In this document: piece after piece, positions 1 to 12,500 of the stretch
How positions within the stretch are numbered: position 1 is the stretch's first letter
Layout: each line of letters opens with the position of its first letter
Source: Lithospermum erythrorhizon
Taxonomy: Eukaryota > Streptophyta > Magnoliopsida > Boraginales > Boraginaceae
Direction of reading: 5' to 3'
Length of the DNA: 64,000 bases
NCBI GenBank assembly: GCA_019722365.1
Contig: JADFUC010000991.1
Span: 186,001 to 250,000 of the forward strand
Made by a program: the position numbers and the translations under genes
The notes under the pieces: model-generated
What the model was told of the DNA's origin: nothing
Databases searched by the model: none
The model's input: the letters and a program-made list of their open reading frames with translations, nothing else

Positions 1-600
1 AATAAAGCTTCGCCTTTGGAAAGCTTGAGACTTAATTTGATTTATCTTGATGTTTGTGGTCCAATGAAATTGTAGACATTAGGAGGATGCTCTTATTTTT
101 TAACCTTTATTGATGATCACTCAAGGAAAGTATGGACATTCCCTATAAAATCAAAGGATCAAGTTGCCAATATCTTCAAAGATTTTCACTTAATGGTTGA
201 AAGAGAGCTTGGATTGACTCTTAAATGCATTAGATTAGACGATGGAGCAGAATATATAGGAGAGTTTAATCTAGTACTGCAAGCTCAAGGGGATTAGACA
301 TGAACAGAATGTCCCAAAGACTCCTCAGCACAATGGAGTTGCAGAAAGGATGAATAGGATACTCATTGAAAAAGTTAGGTGTATGTTATCTTATGTCTGA
401 AATCTGTCTACAGGTGCTTTTTGGGGAGAAAATTTATGTGTGCTGCTATTTATGTTATGTCATCTCACCACAAGCGTCTTTGGAAGGAAAGGTGCTTGTT
501 GGAAGTATGGTTTGGCAAAAAATATCATACAATCACTTAAGAGTGTTTGGATGTAAGGCATTTTTACACATTATCAAATATGAGATAAGCAAAGCTTGAT
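1..600 (+). pseudogene. copia integrase core, broken
   Basis: Reading through interruptions gives the copia integrase catalytic core. FIDDHSRKVW lies around 105-140 and holds the first catalytic aspartate region. A second acidic residue appears in the LDDGAEY-like stretch around 235-255. The PQHNGVAERMNR-like motif around 320-357 carries the glutamate of the DDE triad. An in-frame stop is present at 73-75, and a frameshift near 285-300 separates the middle from the end of the core. The family inserts cDNA into the genome; this copy cannot. Confidence 0.88.
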
Positions 601-1010
601 AACAAGTCCGAGCTTGTATCTTCTTGAATTATGGAAATGAAAAGTTTGGATACAAACTTTATGATCCACTACCTAAGAAGGTAATTAGGAGCAGGGATGT
701 TGTATTTGCTGAATATCAAACTATCAATGATATCACTAAGTCAGATAATGTTAAGTCACATGATGACTTAGTTGATTTTGATTCTGAAGATGAAGAAAAT
801 ATTGATAAGCCAGTTGAGGAGATCGACAGGCACATCAATTCGAGAATCAGAGAGAATCGTCCATGAAAAAAAATGAATGAAGATGTGGAGAATGATGAGC
901 AGGATGATGACTTAGAAGTCTTCTTAAGTGCACAAGTTCAACAAAATTTTGCTATTGCCCCGTTCTTATTGTCTAAACATCAAACGAGCGAAAGGATTTA
1001 GCCAATGAGT
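600..1010 (+). pseudogene. copia integrase C-terminal/linker fragment
   Basis: The frame at 624-866 contains GYKLYDPLPKKVIRSRDVVF, which is the conserved piece following the integrase core in plant copia elements. An acidic, serine-rich linker follows and runs into a stop at 864-866. The stretch 867-1208 should hold the linker and the start of RT but is too damaged to read as one frame. Confidence 0.8.
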
Positions 1011-1208
1011 ATCATCTCGTGAATACATCTTCAACACTACGATGGGGAAGAACATATGTTATCGAAGCTATCCATAGTGAAGAAAAAGAAAAGAACAGGG
1101 AAAGCGAAGCCATGGAGAAATGTAGTCACTCTATAAGAACCATGCTGAAACTAGTCCTTAGTTCACGACTGTTGTCTAAAAAACAAATGGATATACACGT
1201 TAAATTCT

Positions 1209-2133
1209 GTGTCAGGAAGTGCTAAGCCAAGATACAAAGCAAGATTAGTTGTGAAAGGATATGAGCAGAAGCATGGTAATGATTATGATGAGGTATTTTC
1301 TCCTGTAGTGAAAATGACCTCCATAAGACTTGCATTGAGTCTGATTGCTAAGCTTGGTCTTGAAGTAGAGCAATTGGATGTCAAAACTACTTTTTTGCAT
1401 GGTGAGCTTGAAGAGAATATATATGTCACAACCTGAAAGGTATGTGGTCCAAGGAAAAGAGTATATGGTATGCAAATTACAAAGGATCCTCTATGGTCTT
1501 AAACAAGCACCAAGGCAATGGTATGAAAGATTTGATTCATTCATGCTGCATCATGGGTTTAGGAGGACACTAATGGATCACTGTGTTTATGTGAAAGGAG
1601 CTACTATTGCAGATCCAATTTCTCTTCTACTTTATGTAGATGATATGTTAATCATGGGAAAGAGCATGAATGAGATCAAAGACTTAAAAGAAAAGCTTAG
1701 TGCTGCATTTGAGATGAAAGATCTTGGTCAAGCAGAACATATTCTAGGCATGGGGTTCAAAAGAGATAGAGACCATAAGCTATTGTGGCTCTCACATAAG
1801 AAGTATGTTTTGAAGGTGTTGAAGAGGTTTAACATGGATTCATCAAAAGCAGTGAGCTCTCCTCTTGGTACTCACTTCAAGATGAATACAAAACTCTGTC
1901 CTCAAACCAAGGAAGAACATTTAGCTATGCAAAAGATTCCATATGCATTAGAAATTGGAAGTCTTATGTATGCTATGATTTGCATCAGGCCTGATATAGC
2001 CTATGTTGTTGGCCTGTTGAGTAGATTCACTACAAATCTAAGGAAGAAGCACTTGGAAGGAGTGAAATGGATACTCAGATATCTTAAGGGAACTTCCAAG
2101 TCGAGTATATGCTATGGAAGCAATGCTGAATAA
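1209..2133 (+). pseudogene. copia reverse transcriptase, broken
   Basis: Two overlapping frames (1209-1436 and 1378-2133) together carry the copia RT. The order is KARLVVKGYEQ and YDEVFSPVVKMTSIR, then EQLDVKTTFLHGELEE, LYGLKQAPRQW, the YVDD catalytic box (about 1635-1650), and the C-terminal part through IRPDIAYVVGLLSRF. A frameshift near 1430 splits the finger and palm parts, and a stop at 2131-2133 cuts RT from RNase H. In the family this enzyme copies element RNA into cDNA. The YVDD box is preserved in an otherwise dead copy, which suggests a moderately recent death. Confidence 0.92.
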
Positions 2134-2502
2134 TTATTGTAAAAGTGTGTGGCTCTTTCAACTACTAAGGCTGAATACATAGCAGTGACTGAGTGCTACA
2201 AATAGATGCTTTGGCTGAAGAGATTTAGTAAGGAGTTAGGAGCTGATCAGAAGAAATTCATTGTTCAGTGTGATTCACAAAGTGCTATTCATCTATGTAA
2301 GAATCCTTCCTTGCATTCAAGCTCCAAGCACATTCACCTCATGTACCATTGGGTAATGAAAGTGCTAGAAAAGCAGTTGCTATACCTTGAAAAGGTGCAC
2401 ACTGATAACAATGGTGTTGATATGTTAATAAAGTTACTACCTAAATCCAAGCATGATGTGTGTTGTATCATTGTTGGTTTGGGTATTGTAAATATTGAGT
2501 AG
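2134..2502 (+). pseudogene. copia RNase H, broken
   Basis: The copia RNase H module follows RT: STTKAEYIA around 2160-2185, then a stop at about 2203, then VQCDSQSAIHL around 2264-2296 and the SSKHIHL stretch around 2317-2340. The last codons before the stop at 2500-2502 match the usual C-terminus of the copia polyprotein. One or more stops make it non-functional. Confidence 0.88.
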
Positions 2503-2535
2503 TTACTCAGCTGATTTGTCTCACCTTCATTGCTT

Positions 2536-2549
2536 AGAAGGAGAAGATT
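2536..2549 (+). other. Probable polypurine tract of the copia element
   Basis: AGAAGGAGAAGAT lies about 35 bp after the end of the polyprotein and directly before a TGTTGAGG LTR start. This is the expected position of the plus-strand primer. The call rests on position and composition only. Confidence 0.55.
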
Positions 2550-2890
2550 TGTTGAGGTTTCTTTGCATGAAGGAGAAGAAACATGGAGCTAGTACAACAC
2601 CGAATACAAGTAGTATTTGGATAAGAGATGAAGATATGTGGATTACTACAAAGAGACCTAGTCATACTAGTTTTAGGTTGTCTTGGTTTAGATAGGATTA
2701 GGATTAATTCTACTCTATAAATAGCATGTTTCATCAACTATATTCATTCGGTTGAATATAAGAAAAAGAGTGATCGATAGTTAGTTTTGATTGAGAGAAT
2801 CCAGAGTTGTAAAATTGTTCTTTGATCAAATTATTATAGTAAATCTTAATGGGGAAGGTGAAACCTGAACCACAACCAAATATTCATCAT
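2550..2890 (+). mobile_element. Partial 3' LTR of the copia element
   Basis: It starts TGTTGAGG just after the purine tract. It contains a promoter-like CTCTATAAATAG at about 2712-2723 and the leader-like GAATCCAGAGTTGTAAAATTG typical of plant copia LTRs. I cannot see a clean CA end or a target duplication, so the right border near 2890 is approximate and the LTR is probably truncated. Confidence 0.6.
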
Positions 2891-3824
2891 TTGATCGTTA
2901 TTTTATGTTCATGCATGCAACGTAGCTTAATTAGGATTCTTAGCTCACATTAAGGTTTGGAATAATAATTAGGGTTCTTTGGTTATTAAATTAAATTGGG
3001 GCTTTGATCTTAATCTGGGGGGGAGGAAGCCCGGATTCCTCTACTCACTTATACTATAGTCGATGATAAAATGAGAGGACTTGGTTAACTAAAGTCAGAC
3101 TTTTTGTCACGTGATGTTGAATCATCAAATACGCGGTGCTTGTTGAGGAATTTACAAATGGTCTCTTGTTATTTTCGTTACATGATGTTCTCAACAACAG
3201 TTCAAAGTTACATTAAAAAGCTGTTTGACTGAAGAAATTAAGTTGGGACATGTTATCTTTAAAATGGACCACATTTGTGGTGGACCCATAAAAAAATTCA
3301 TGAGTCCCAGTGTCCCACTATTACAAGATTTAATCGTTACCGTTTAGGTCAATGGCTATCAACACCAATCATTATTGCTTATTCATTCAATTTATATTTG
3401 ATTTAGCTTTGGCATTACATTAATATACTTCAATGTTTTGATAATTAGACCAAAAGAGTGAATCCTAGATTCTAATTTTAAAATGTAGGAGAATAGAATG
3501 AGTTTGACAATGCATTTCCAATAATATTTTTAATTATGTATGCTTCAAATATAGCATATGTAATCTCTATTCTCTAGTTTACATACCCTGTTAGCTAATT
3601 AGACCATAATTAAAACATATAAATGATCGTGAGTCTTGTAACGGGCAGACCTAAGAAAAATTAATGATTGCATTATTATGAAAACACTTAATAGTGGTAA
3701 TAACTTTCCATAATCGGTTTGAAAATTATAAAATTATAGTTATATATTATCAGAATTCTATATATAAACAAATTGAAAAGACACATGAGTATTTCAGTAT
3801 ATCATATATATACTGATTAGGAGT

Positions 3825-3865
<41 letters not shown>

Positions 3866-4731
3866 GAATAATTTTTAAATTTAAATTAAGTTATCGCACT
3901 TACATATAAAGAGTTGGTAATTATGTGTGAAGACATTAAATATATTACGTTATTTTAAGACTTATACAATCATTATCCTAATATTTACTAAAAATGTGAA
4001 AAATGTACTCAATGATTAATACGAACAAAAAAATGATTGAATGGCTTAAAACAGAAGCATTGCTAATAGTAATAGTAGTGTCTTTAGGCTTAGCGTCCAT
4101 GACATCTTTCCTCCATCACAAAGACAACCAAATAGTCAACAAGATTCCTTGCCCTTTCCACCACTCTTCAATCTCACCTTGTTGACAGCTAAATGTTTTT
4201 TTTTCTACATCAAGATTAATTTTCTACACATACAGTTTGATCTGAATTACAAGGAAAAAGGGAAGGAAAAATATTTCAGGGTAATTTTACATAATATAAA
4301 TGAAAATATCTACGGAGTAATAATACGGAGAGTCAAAGTTTTATTTCGTAAATGGTAAATAAATAGATGTAGAGTGATGAATTATGATTTCTCCCAAACT
4401 CAAGTGCATTTGTTTCAAATCCAACAAATAGATGTAGACGATGTACATATATATTAAAATTTCCAATTATCTAACATTTAATTACAAGGTTACAACTACA
4501 ATGGTAACAACATGAAAAATTGAGAAGGAAAATACAAGACATATAGATCATTATGATATTTGAACCAAATGAAAGTAAAGCTTCTATGGTTTCGATTGAT
4601 AAGAAAAAATAAAAATGCCACATTACAATTATAACATACAACATTTACCTCATCAACAGTTCGAATGATACGTAATTCTTACTACAGTATAACACTATAA
4701 CATTAAAATACTCCCAAATACATTTTCCAAA
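2891..4731. other. AT-rich intergenic DNA
   Basis: I see no supported gene. The stretch is strongly AT-rich and contains one (AT)n microsatellite. A 60-residue ORF at 4003-4185 has no recognisable domain or context and is not called. Confidence 0.6.
3829..3859. repeat. (AT)n microsatellite
   Basis: About 15 uninterrupted AT dinucleotides, followed by more AT-rich imperfect sequence. Confidence 0.95.
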
Positions 4732-4768
4732 TTAAATGTCCATCTTTCTAAGTACAAAAAATAACAAT

Positions 4769-5404
4769 CTAAGCATCACAATTTGAAGAACCTGCAAGTC
4801 TAGGTGATGTCTCAGGGAACAAAGGAAGCAATCTAGGTTTTGAATCAGTTGGAGTACTATTAGGTGATGGATGCAAATAAAATCCTTTTTGAGCAATTGC
4901 TTTTTCCTCAGCTTCCACATCAACAAAATTGCTCGTCGAGCGGTTAAACGGGTCGGGTATGAGGGGTGTAACCGGGCTGAGTACCAAAGAGGGGAAGTCA
5001 AGAACCGACGGAGAAAGAATCTCGGGTCGGGTCGACCCGGTTGGGTGACCCGACCCGATTGGGGTGAGCTTGAAGTTTTTCATGAGGCTTCGTCTTTCGT
5101 AGAGCTTCGAACCGGGTTTTTGGATTTTGGGTATGGTCCGGACCGGGGGGGTTGAGTTTCTTGAGGGTTCTTGTTTGGGAGATGAGGAACCGGTTAGCAT
5201 TTGGACTATTTGTTTGAAGGAGGAAGTGTGAGCTTGGACGAAAGTTGTCGGGTATGGGTTGTTCGGGTCGGATCTTGATATGGGTGATATTGTTGGGGGT
5301 GTGGGAGGTTGAAGTTGGTGGTGATGGGCATTGGTGTTGAAGCTCTTTGGAGATGGAAGAAAAGATGGGTTTTGGTTTTCTTGATGTTTTAGTAAGTTTT
5401 CCAT
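4769..5404 (-). CDS. VQ-motif protein (VQ4/VQ19/VQ33-like)
   Basis: Intact intronless 211-residue ORF. The VQ core FKQIVQMLTG is at residues 63-72, with F63, V67, Q68, T71 and G72 all present, preceded by TTFVQAHT (53-60). Two further conserved blocks, KGFYLHPSP (173-181) and PRLLPLFPETSP (190-201), place it with the Arabidopsis VQ4/VQ11/VQ19/VQ33 type rather than the short VQ proteins. Proteins of this group are nuclear, bind WRKY transcription factors through the VQ motif, and are phosphorylated by defence MAP kinases at Ser/Thr-Pro sites. This protein has many SP and TP sites (for example LSPS, LSPVTP, HPSP, ETSP). Lack of an intron and about 200 residues are normal for the family. The start is the first ATG in frame after a CT-rich leader at 5405-5480. 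The family assignment is firm; the exact ortholog is an inference. Confidence 0.93.
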   Translation of the reverse strand: MENLLKHQENQNPSFLPSPKSFNTNAHHHQLQPPTPPTISPISRSDPNNPYPTTFVQAHTSSFKQIVQMLTGSSSPKQEPSRNSTPPVRTIPKIQKPGSKLYERRSLMKNFKLTPIGSGHPTGSTRPEILSPSVLDFPSLVLSPVTPLIPDPFNRSTSNFVDVEAEEKAIAQKGFYLHPSPNSTPTDSKPRLLPLFPETSPRLAGSSNCDA

Positions 5405-5531
5405 TGTTCAGGAAAAATAAGATATTGAGAGAGAGGAAGTTCAGGTGTGAAGAAGAGGAGAAGAGAGAAAATGGTATGTACTTTTTTTTTTTAATGATGA
5501 AAATGGCACTGGCGCTATAAGCACAGCCCAA

Positions 5532-6863
5532 ACAGTCTAAAAATTAGGGGTGAAATGACTATATTAGCCCCTCTATTTGTAAGTGTAGTGTTTGAGGAAC
5601 TTTCATTGGGGAGTAAATAGTAATTTCCTCATTCTGCTTTACTGTTTGGGTGTCCCTGAGCTGTATAGTGTTGCCTTTTGGTCCACTTTGAAAATGGTAT
5701 GTATTCTGACGTAGTCGAGAGTTGAAAAAAGAAAACAATGCTTTTGAATGTTGCAAAGGGATAGAGGAAAGATTGAGTTGTTATAGACACTACCAAATAG
5801 TACTTTTTTAGTAGTAAATTTAGGTGGATAGTATCATTAAATTTTATATTTATTAATGATAAAAATGTAAATTATATATTTATAATATATATTTTTTTCT
5901 CTTTTAGTAGATTTTAGGCCAATCGTCTGATTTTAAAAAAATAAATTTAATATCGGTATATAAGGTCATTTTTTATCTTTTAGGCAATCTGTACCAATTT
6001 GTTCAATAAATTTTGGTTCATATAAATAATTAGGTGCGTAGAATAATTTTGGTATACCTTTATTTTTGGATTTTTTAAATTGTACCATCTTAGAATGGTA
6101 CATTTTATATATGTGTATAATTTTACGTTGAAGGTGGAGTGCGTATGAAAATTAATGAAATTCTGACACAACGTTAATGAGCAGTGGCCCTGCTTAATTT
6201 AGAGCATGTTAAATAGGCAAGACTGAGGGCGGCCTAGCCCATAGGCCATGAGCGACCCCGTCCGTTTATTGGCGGATCGAGATGAAGAAATAGGAATTGG
6301 GTTTTGCGGATTGAGAACAAATATTGATGCGTATTGATTTCCCATTTGGTCGTCAGGCGCCGAGGCCTGTAATGCTTGAGAGATTCGGCCGTTAGTATCT
6401 GTAGGGCCACTTGTCGCTGGTAAGTTTTTGTGGATAATGGGAATGTTGGATTAGTATTAACAAAATATAAATTATTTTTGTAATATGTGCTCTTAAGGCA
6501 CAGGTTAAGAAGAAAAATTAGAAATAATAAGAAAATATATTTAACAAATATTCATGCTCAGTTGAATCTGAATCTTATATAAAATATTTTTAACTTGAGT
6601 ATCGCGTTTGCGTGTCTGGGAGCCTGAGAAGTTAAAAAAATCGAAATATAAATATGTTTGTGGACTGGTGGGAGTTCAACCTTGGTTGTCATGGATTAAG
6701 TGTAAGGCCAATGTGAATTTGTCTTATCTTTTATTAGTTTACTCACTTAATCCTCTGGTGTCAACTTTTGAGCTTTGATAGTTGTAATTTTTAAACTTTG
6801 ACTTTAAATATATTTGTTTGTGTTGTATAATATTTGATAAAAAAATATATCAATGGAAAGAAT
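5532..6863. other. Intergenic DNA, no gene seen
   Basis: AT-rich with a slightly GC-richer patch at 6190-6430. I found no coding frame with recognisable content and no clear repeat border. The stretch 5405-5531 just left of it is the presumed leader and promoter side of the VQ gene. Confidence 0.5.
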
Positions 6864-7690
6864 TGTTAGAAATATGAGATATTAGATCTCATAAATATAT
6901 CCATGTTGAACAATTGGATTGTACAATCGATTACACATTTAAAGTTATAAGTTCAGATATATTTGGTAACTTTCGATTGACATTAACAATTATGATGACT
7001 TAGTAAGATTCTACTCGTGTCATATATTAATATGATGTTCGGTTAAACATGAATTAATATATTCTTGTGTCGATCAAGCACAGAAGATTATTATGACAAT
7101 CCAATTATAATGCGATTATAATAAAGGATTTAAAATAAGTATATGAAATATTGGGCGCAAAATTAGATTATGGAGTCTTGCCCCAGAGGGTTGCTTGGAT
7201 GAGAGAAAAGAGGGAGGAAGAGTTTTCCTTCCTTAAAGATCTGTGCATCACTTTTGGAGCCTACTTTTGGGGTTTCTTAGTATAAATAGGCCGTCGCTTG
7301 GATGAAAATCTTGTTAAGTTGCGTTTGTTTTCACTTCTCATCTTTACAAAGGAGAAGGCAAAACTACTACTCTCTCTACTCTATATATATACTCTCTCTC
7401 TCTCTCTCTGATCGGAGTAGTAGGAGGATAAATTTGGATTTTTCTTACCGTCTCTTCGCAGTTGATCTTTAAAGGAGTTCTACAGTAAAGAAATTTCGCG
7501 AGCAGCTCAATCGTCGTTGGTGTGGACTAATTTTAGAGACAACTACTTTGGTTGTCTGAGGAAGTGTCATATCAGATATAGTCAGATTGCCGTCACTGAA
7601 GAAGAATGCAACGCTTGTATATTATTGTTTATAAACTTCGTAGAAGTCTGAGATCAGTTTAGATAATTGCTATTTTAATCATGAAAATTC
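6864..7690 (+). mobile_element. Candidate copia-type LTR (solo or truncated)
   Basis: It starts TGTTAGAAATATGAG, a common start for plant copia LTRs. It has a TATA-like TATAAATAGG at about 7280, a CT-rich leader at 7365-7410 and a GGTGTGGACTAATTTTAGAG block resembling the one in the LTR at 28115-29007. A TTCA end can be placed at about 7690. No primer-binding site or target duplication was identified, so both borders are tentative. Confidence 0.4.
7392..7409. repeat. (CT)n microsatellite
   Basis: A CT run following a short AT run. Both are inside the leader-like part of the candidate LTR. Confidence 0.9.
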
Positions 7691-10320
7691 AGCAAGAATT
7701 TGAAATACATTTTCATTGATATAGTTTTAAATCAAGTATTATATCTGATACTGATAAAATTATCTTGATCAAAAGTTTAAAATTACAAGCTGTCAATTCG
7801 AAAGTAGACAATCTTTTTGTGGGGTGAGAAATTATATTATAATTGATAAAGTTATTTAATATTAGATAATGTATGAATAAAATCATAAGATGCATTGATA
7901 TATTATTCGTTAAATAATAAAAATCGTTTAGTGTTATATAATATATTATTCAATATTGTGACAAACTAACTTTTAATTATATTAAAAAGTTGAATTTAAC
8001 ATGTGCAGATTGCCTTTACTTTTCCTGAAGTAGGATATATCTTAACCGTTTGAATTAATCAAGTATTTGTTGTTGTCCGTCAATTAAACTTGACTTTTTT
8101 CTTGAAGCCATTTTCATATGTATTAGTATCCTTTTAGTATTCAATTCAGCTATAAATAAATGTTTGTTATGAAACATATGACTAGTGTTTCTTGTGTTGA
8201 AATCTATCCTATATATAATGTCTGAGGGTGGATTATTGATTCAAAGTGAAGCAATTTGTTTTCACTATTTTACCCTTTTAGTAATTAACCACCTCAAAAT
8301 TCAAATCTAACATTATTTCTTTACTAGGATTTTAACTTTATAAATAAGCTACGATATCGTCTTTCATTAATTCTTCACTTTATATTGTTAACAAATTTTT
8401 TATATATGAGAGTTTACATCCATATAATAGATTGATTATTTTTCTTGATATAATTTTGATTATATAAAATCACCTTTTTCTCTATAACTACGTAATTTTA
8501 ATTAGGTATTTGTCTTATAAAAAATATATTATAAATTAATGGATTAACTGCCTGAGATTAGGCGTGCGCTTGAATAAGCTAGTTTCAAGTTAATCAAACA
8601 AGAAGTGAGTATGACTCTGAGACACTAATGTCTTATGCTCGAATAACACATATCAAACGTCAAAGTATACTCAAAGATTGACACCTAACTAGATACCAAA
8701 GTATACTCAACAAATGACACCTAGCAAGAACACACTTGTGTATTATATCATATGAGTGACACTTAGCAACTATGCATGAGAATGACTCACTATATATATG
8801 TGAGTCTCTTGTATCATTTGATTCATCCAACTACAATTCAAAGCATTTGATTCATCCAACAATCAAAAGCAATTCAAGCAATCAAGTATCAAAATAACAC
8901 AATATAGTTTCTAGACTTTTTTTTTATCATTCAAAGTAGTAGTTCTAATAATTCTTGAAGTTAGTTCTATTGAACTCAATGATGAACTTTCTGTAACTAG
9001 AGGTCATATGCTCACATTGTCTTTTTTGCCCTTAACCACTAAAAATAAGAAATTATACATGCATTAAAAGTGAAAACTATTTCATATGAATAGTATTAGG
9101 ACTTTTATATATTATTTATTATTATTAAATGTTATAATGATCATCATATTTCTAAAATTAAGGTTGTGATTCATGTTTATATTTTGAATGGAGAAAATAA
9201 TAGTACAAATAATTTGTTAACATGATCATTAGAATTAGTATCAAATTGTAGTTTCATAAGTTATTTTTCACAACATCTATACAATTACATAAGATATTTT
9301 AAAATTATAAATCAAATTTTAAACTCAATCTCATATTTCCTAACGGCTAGTTAGTAATGAACACATTTACATTTATTTTTCACTCATATTCTAACGGTAA
9401 TAAAACGACTATATTTACATAATCTACTCTATCTTCCAAAATACTTATCTATAATTTCAAAATGACTAAATGTTTTCTAGTAATAGTCACTTTGTTGACC
9501 ATCATTTTTGTATGTTACTACTTTTAACAAAAAATGAAGAATTAGGTGAAAGAATATATAATACTAACATAGTAAATACTTTACCATATTTATGCTTAGC
9601 TTGAGTTGTTGTAATATTTTTTGATAAATAGTGTATGTTCTTGAAATAAAGCTTTGGTCAAGATTTTAGTTGTGTTATACTTATGTTATAACATATAATT
9701 GATTTGTTATAATGCATTAAATATTGGTTATATATGCTCTTATAATTAGATATATCAATGTCCAACTTTAAGCTCAACTTTAACAAATACAAACCTAAAG
9801 GAGATAATTACATATCTGAGCAAAATAAGGTACTAAGGTATGTTAAGATGAAGAGGGCTCGAGAAAATTTTACGTGAAATTGAAAATGTATGTGGGAACA
9901 TCGAGAAAATTGATTCAATAATAAAACATAAAAGGAAAGGAAGCGTTTGAGGATGAGTGAAAAAGGCAAATCATGGACAAATCTTGATGATGAGTTATAA
10001 TTGGAATACTTAAATGTGAAAAAAAGAAGATATTGGTACAGATGTGGGGCGTCAAATTATCTGCACAAGTATAAGTGATGACTGGTCAGTTTCGATGGAC
10101 GGATAATGAAGCCTTCAGTTGTGCTTTGATACGTCTTGATCAAATGAAGAAGCACAAACAAAGACATGTTGCTTGACGAAAAACACTCAGCGATCAGGTA
10201 GGTAAGAATAAAATTGAGTATGGTTTTACGTAAATGGAGTTTTCGGTATCAAAAGTTGTGTAGGTTTACCTTTTATAGGCCCTTGGATCGTTACCTTATT
10301 GAGTTCTTGATTGCCCCGTT
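7691..10320. other. AT-rich intergenic DNA with short repeats
   Basis: I see no gene. At 8540-8940 there are scattered short direct repeats, including CATTTGATTCATCCAAC at about 8815-8831 and again at 8844-8860, and repeated CAAAGTATACTCAA at about 8660 and 8698. They may be the remains of an LTR leader, but no borders can be set. Confidence 0.45.
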
Positions 10321-12500
10321 GCTGCTCGGTAGTAGTTACAGCTGGGTAAGATGTCGGGATAGTGTAATTAGCTGATGACAACTTTCATGGTGTCTTCTTA
10401 ATTGAACTCGTCCAACTGATTATTATGGATCTTTATACAGGCAAGAGTTGGATGGGCAGCCTTTCGCACGAACTCGCCTAGACCATTTGTGGCAGTTCAT
10501 TTGTTGGTGATCTTCGTTGCTTTGTCGCCGGGTAGGCCAATCTCCACTTGGCTGGCTGCTTTGAACCAACCCATTTCTTATGAGGTTATCATTTGCCCCC
10601 AAACCCGCCCATTTTCCATGGATCGGATCTCTGAATATTGGTGGGTCTTTTCTCCTTCACCGTGTACCAAGCAGAACCTTACGCTTTTTCATGGATTTTG
10701 TTAGGGGTGTTTGATACTCCTTTGACGTTTTAGCCATTTCCTCGAGCCATTGTGCTTAGCGACTCTTGGGATTATTCTCTATCTTCATTACCACCAGTAT
10801 TTTGAATTTGACGGGTCAACCTTTTTTAAAACAGGGGTGGCGTCACGCTGGTTGTTCGTACTCAATTTCCTTTAGTCTTCTAGAAAAAATCTTTCTTGTT
10901 TTCTTCCACGATACACCCATTCTTTCCCAAAGTCTTACTATCCGTGGCTGCGCAAAGAGCGCTTTTCGAGCCACGCACCACCGAAGATATCCAAGGTGCA
11001 GTGAGGGGTGTGAAGATACTTGTCGCCAGCTCACTCTTGTCGGCAGAGGCCTGGGTGAATTATAAAAAGCACCCTAGAGGCATTTCCCAGGGCCGAGGCT
11101 CTTTATAATGCCTCTGCCGTTGTCGACGAAAGATGTAGGGTTCGAGTTGGGCTCAATTAGATCTGTCCTCCCTTGAAGTCTCCATTAGTATAGGTAATTA
11201 TCGTACTGCTTGTAAATGCTTGCTTTGCTGGGATTTTTTATTCGACTACCGTTTTCTGGCGGGCGGAATCCATGACTCACGGGTGATGGGTGGGCTCTGG
11301 CGTGCTATGGGCTGGATGGTGATCTTGCCGGGAGCGAGCCAAGGTGGATAGGCAGCGAGAGCTTGAGAATGCATACAGGGTGGTGGCGGTCGAACATCTT
11401 CCACAGAAGAAACACCTCGTGGCCGAGGACCTCGGGAAGGAAGGAGGGAGGAGAGGGGGCGCGTCGGCCTCCACCAGGCCCAAGGAAGGCGGCTGCCACC
11501 GTGCTCTCAGATGCTCGAAGGGAGAGGATGATCTTTCTGTCTTGGCACCGCGAGATCCCCTGCGGAACCGCCGTCTGAGTGCCTACATCTGACGGACTTT
11601 GTTTGCACAACTTGAGGCCGAGTCCCTGGGCTTTTAGCCTGGTGAGAGTATAAGGGCGGTACCCTGCGGAGTGGTTCGATGACGCGTCCCTTTGCCTCTG
11701 CCCCAGCTGTTGCCTCCCGGGCACAAGGGTGCTTATTGCTGGTTTTGCGGCCCTTGTACTCCTCCTCGCCGGGGAGGCATATTAATATAAATCTTTTCTT
11801 ACATCGTCTGGCAGTTTTCACTATTTTTTCCCTTTTTATTGTCTTCCCATGTTGTTTTATGCAGCGGATTTCTTTTGTCCATTTGGTATTTACACCTCCA
11901 TGTTGACTGGTACACGACCTCGGATCGGAGGAGAAAATCCCAAAATTTATGGCTAGGGTTCTAACTTAAAAGTTTGTCCATGTCTATTTTGAGCGGACCC
12001 TTCACAAAAATACGTCGTACATGAGGAATTCGGACCACTGCTTAAATGGGGGATTATGCATGGAACATCTCGCTTTACCCCGAAACCTCGTCTTGTCAAG
12101 TCAGAGGGATTTTGGTTACTACGATTAGTCGGGTGGTAGAATATCTCAAACATTTGAATAGATTTCATCAACTTTCTTCGCCATGCTCGTATCGACCATG
12201 CATAATTGCCATTTTAATCTAAATAGAACTTTTAAGGCGCTTGACGGTTTAAAACGATCGAATGCTTTATTCACGAAAAATAACAAGAGAGGGCTTATAC
12301 ATAGTACTGCCTTAGGTGGAAACCATTCCATGATCTTTCTCTTTATCGCCCCTCAGTCTCGGTTCATACGTGGTAGGTCAGCTATCCTTTGGATGATGTA
12401 GGGTTCTCCGAAACAGGAGACTCTAATTTTAGGTTACCAGCCTTGCTTTAGGTTCTGCCTCGCTCTCGGCCAACCAGATCTCCCACCGAATTATGCGGAC
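10320..12500. other. GC-richer block with unidentified coding-like sequence
   Basis: Base composition rises clearly against both flanks, especially at 10960-11760. Short frames occur on both strands, for example 10896-11108 plus and 11305-11724 minus, but none has a domain I recognise and none is long. The composition and broken frames suggest a decayed retroelement internal or leader region. I cannot name a family. Confidence 0.35.

Larger units (their letters stand above)
1..2502 (+). mobile_element. Ty1/copia retrotransposon remnant, pol region (INT-RT-RNase H)
   Basis: Consecutive pieces of a copia polyprotein lie in the copia order: integrase core, integrase C-terminal linker, reverse transcriptase, RNase H. 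They occupy several reading frames, broken by stops and frameshifts. The 5' LTR, gag and protease lie outside the window to the left, so this is the 3' part of the element. INT before RT is diagnostic of Ty1/copia rather than Ty3/gypsy. It is followed directly by a purine-rich tract and an LTR-like segment. It is non-functional because no single ORF spans any two complete domains. Confidence 0.93.

Noticed and set aside
4003..4185. 60-codon ORF with a hydrophobic stretch
   Set aside because: No domain, no promoter context, AT-rich intergenic surroundings; expected by chance.
4871..5155. Plus-strand ORF across the VQ gene
   Set aside because: Antisense shadow. The minus strand has the conserved VQ motif and C-terminal blocks.
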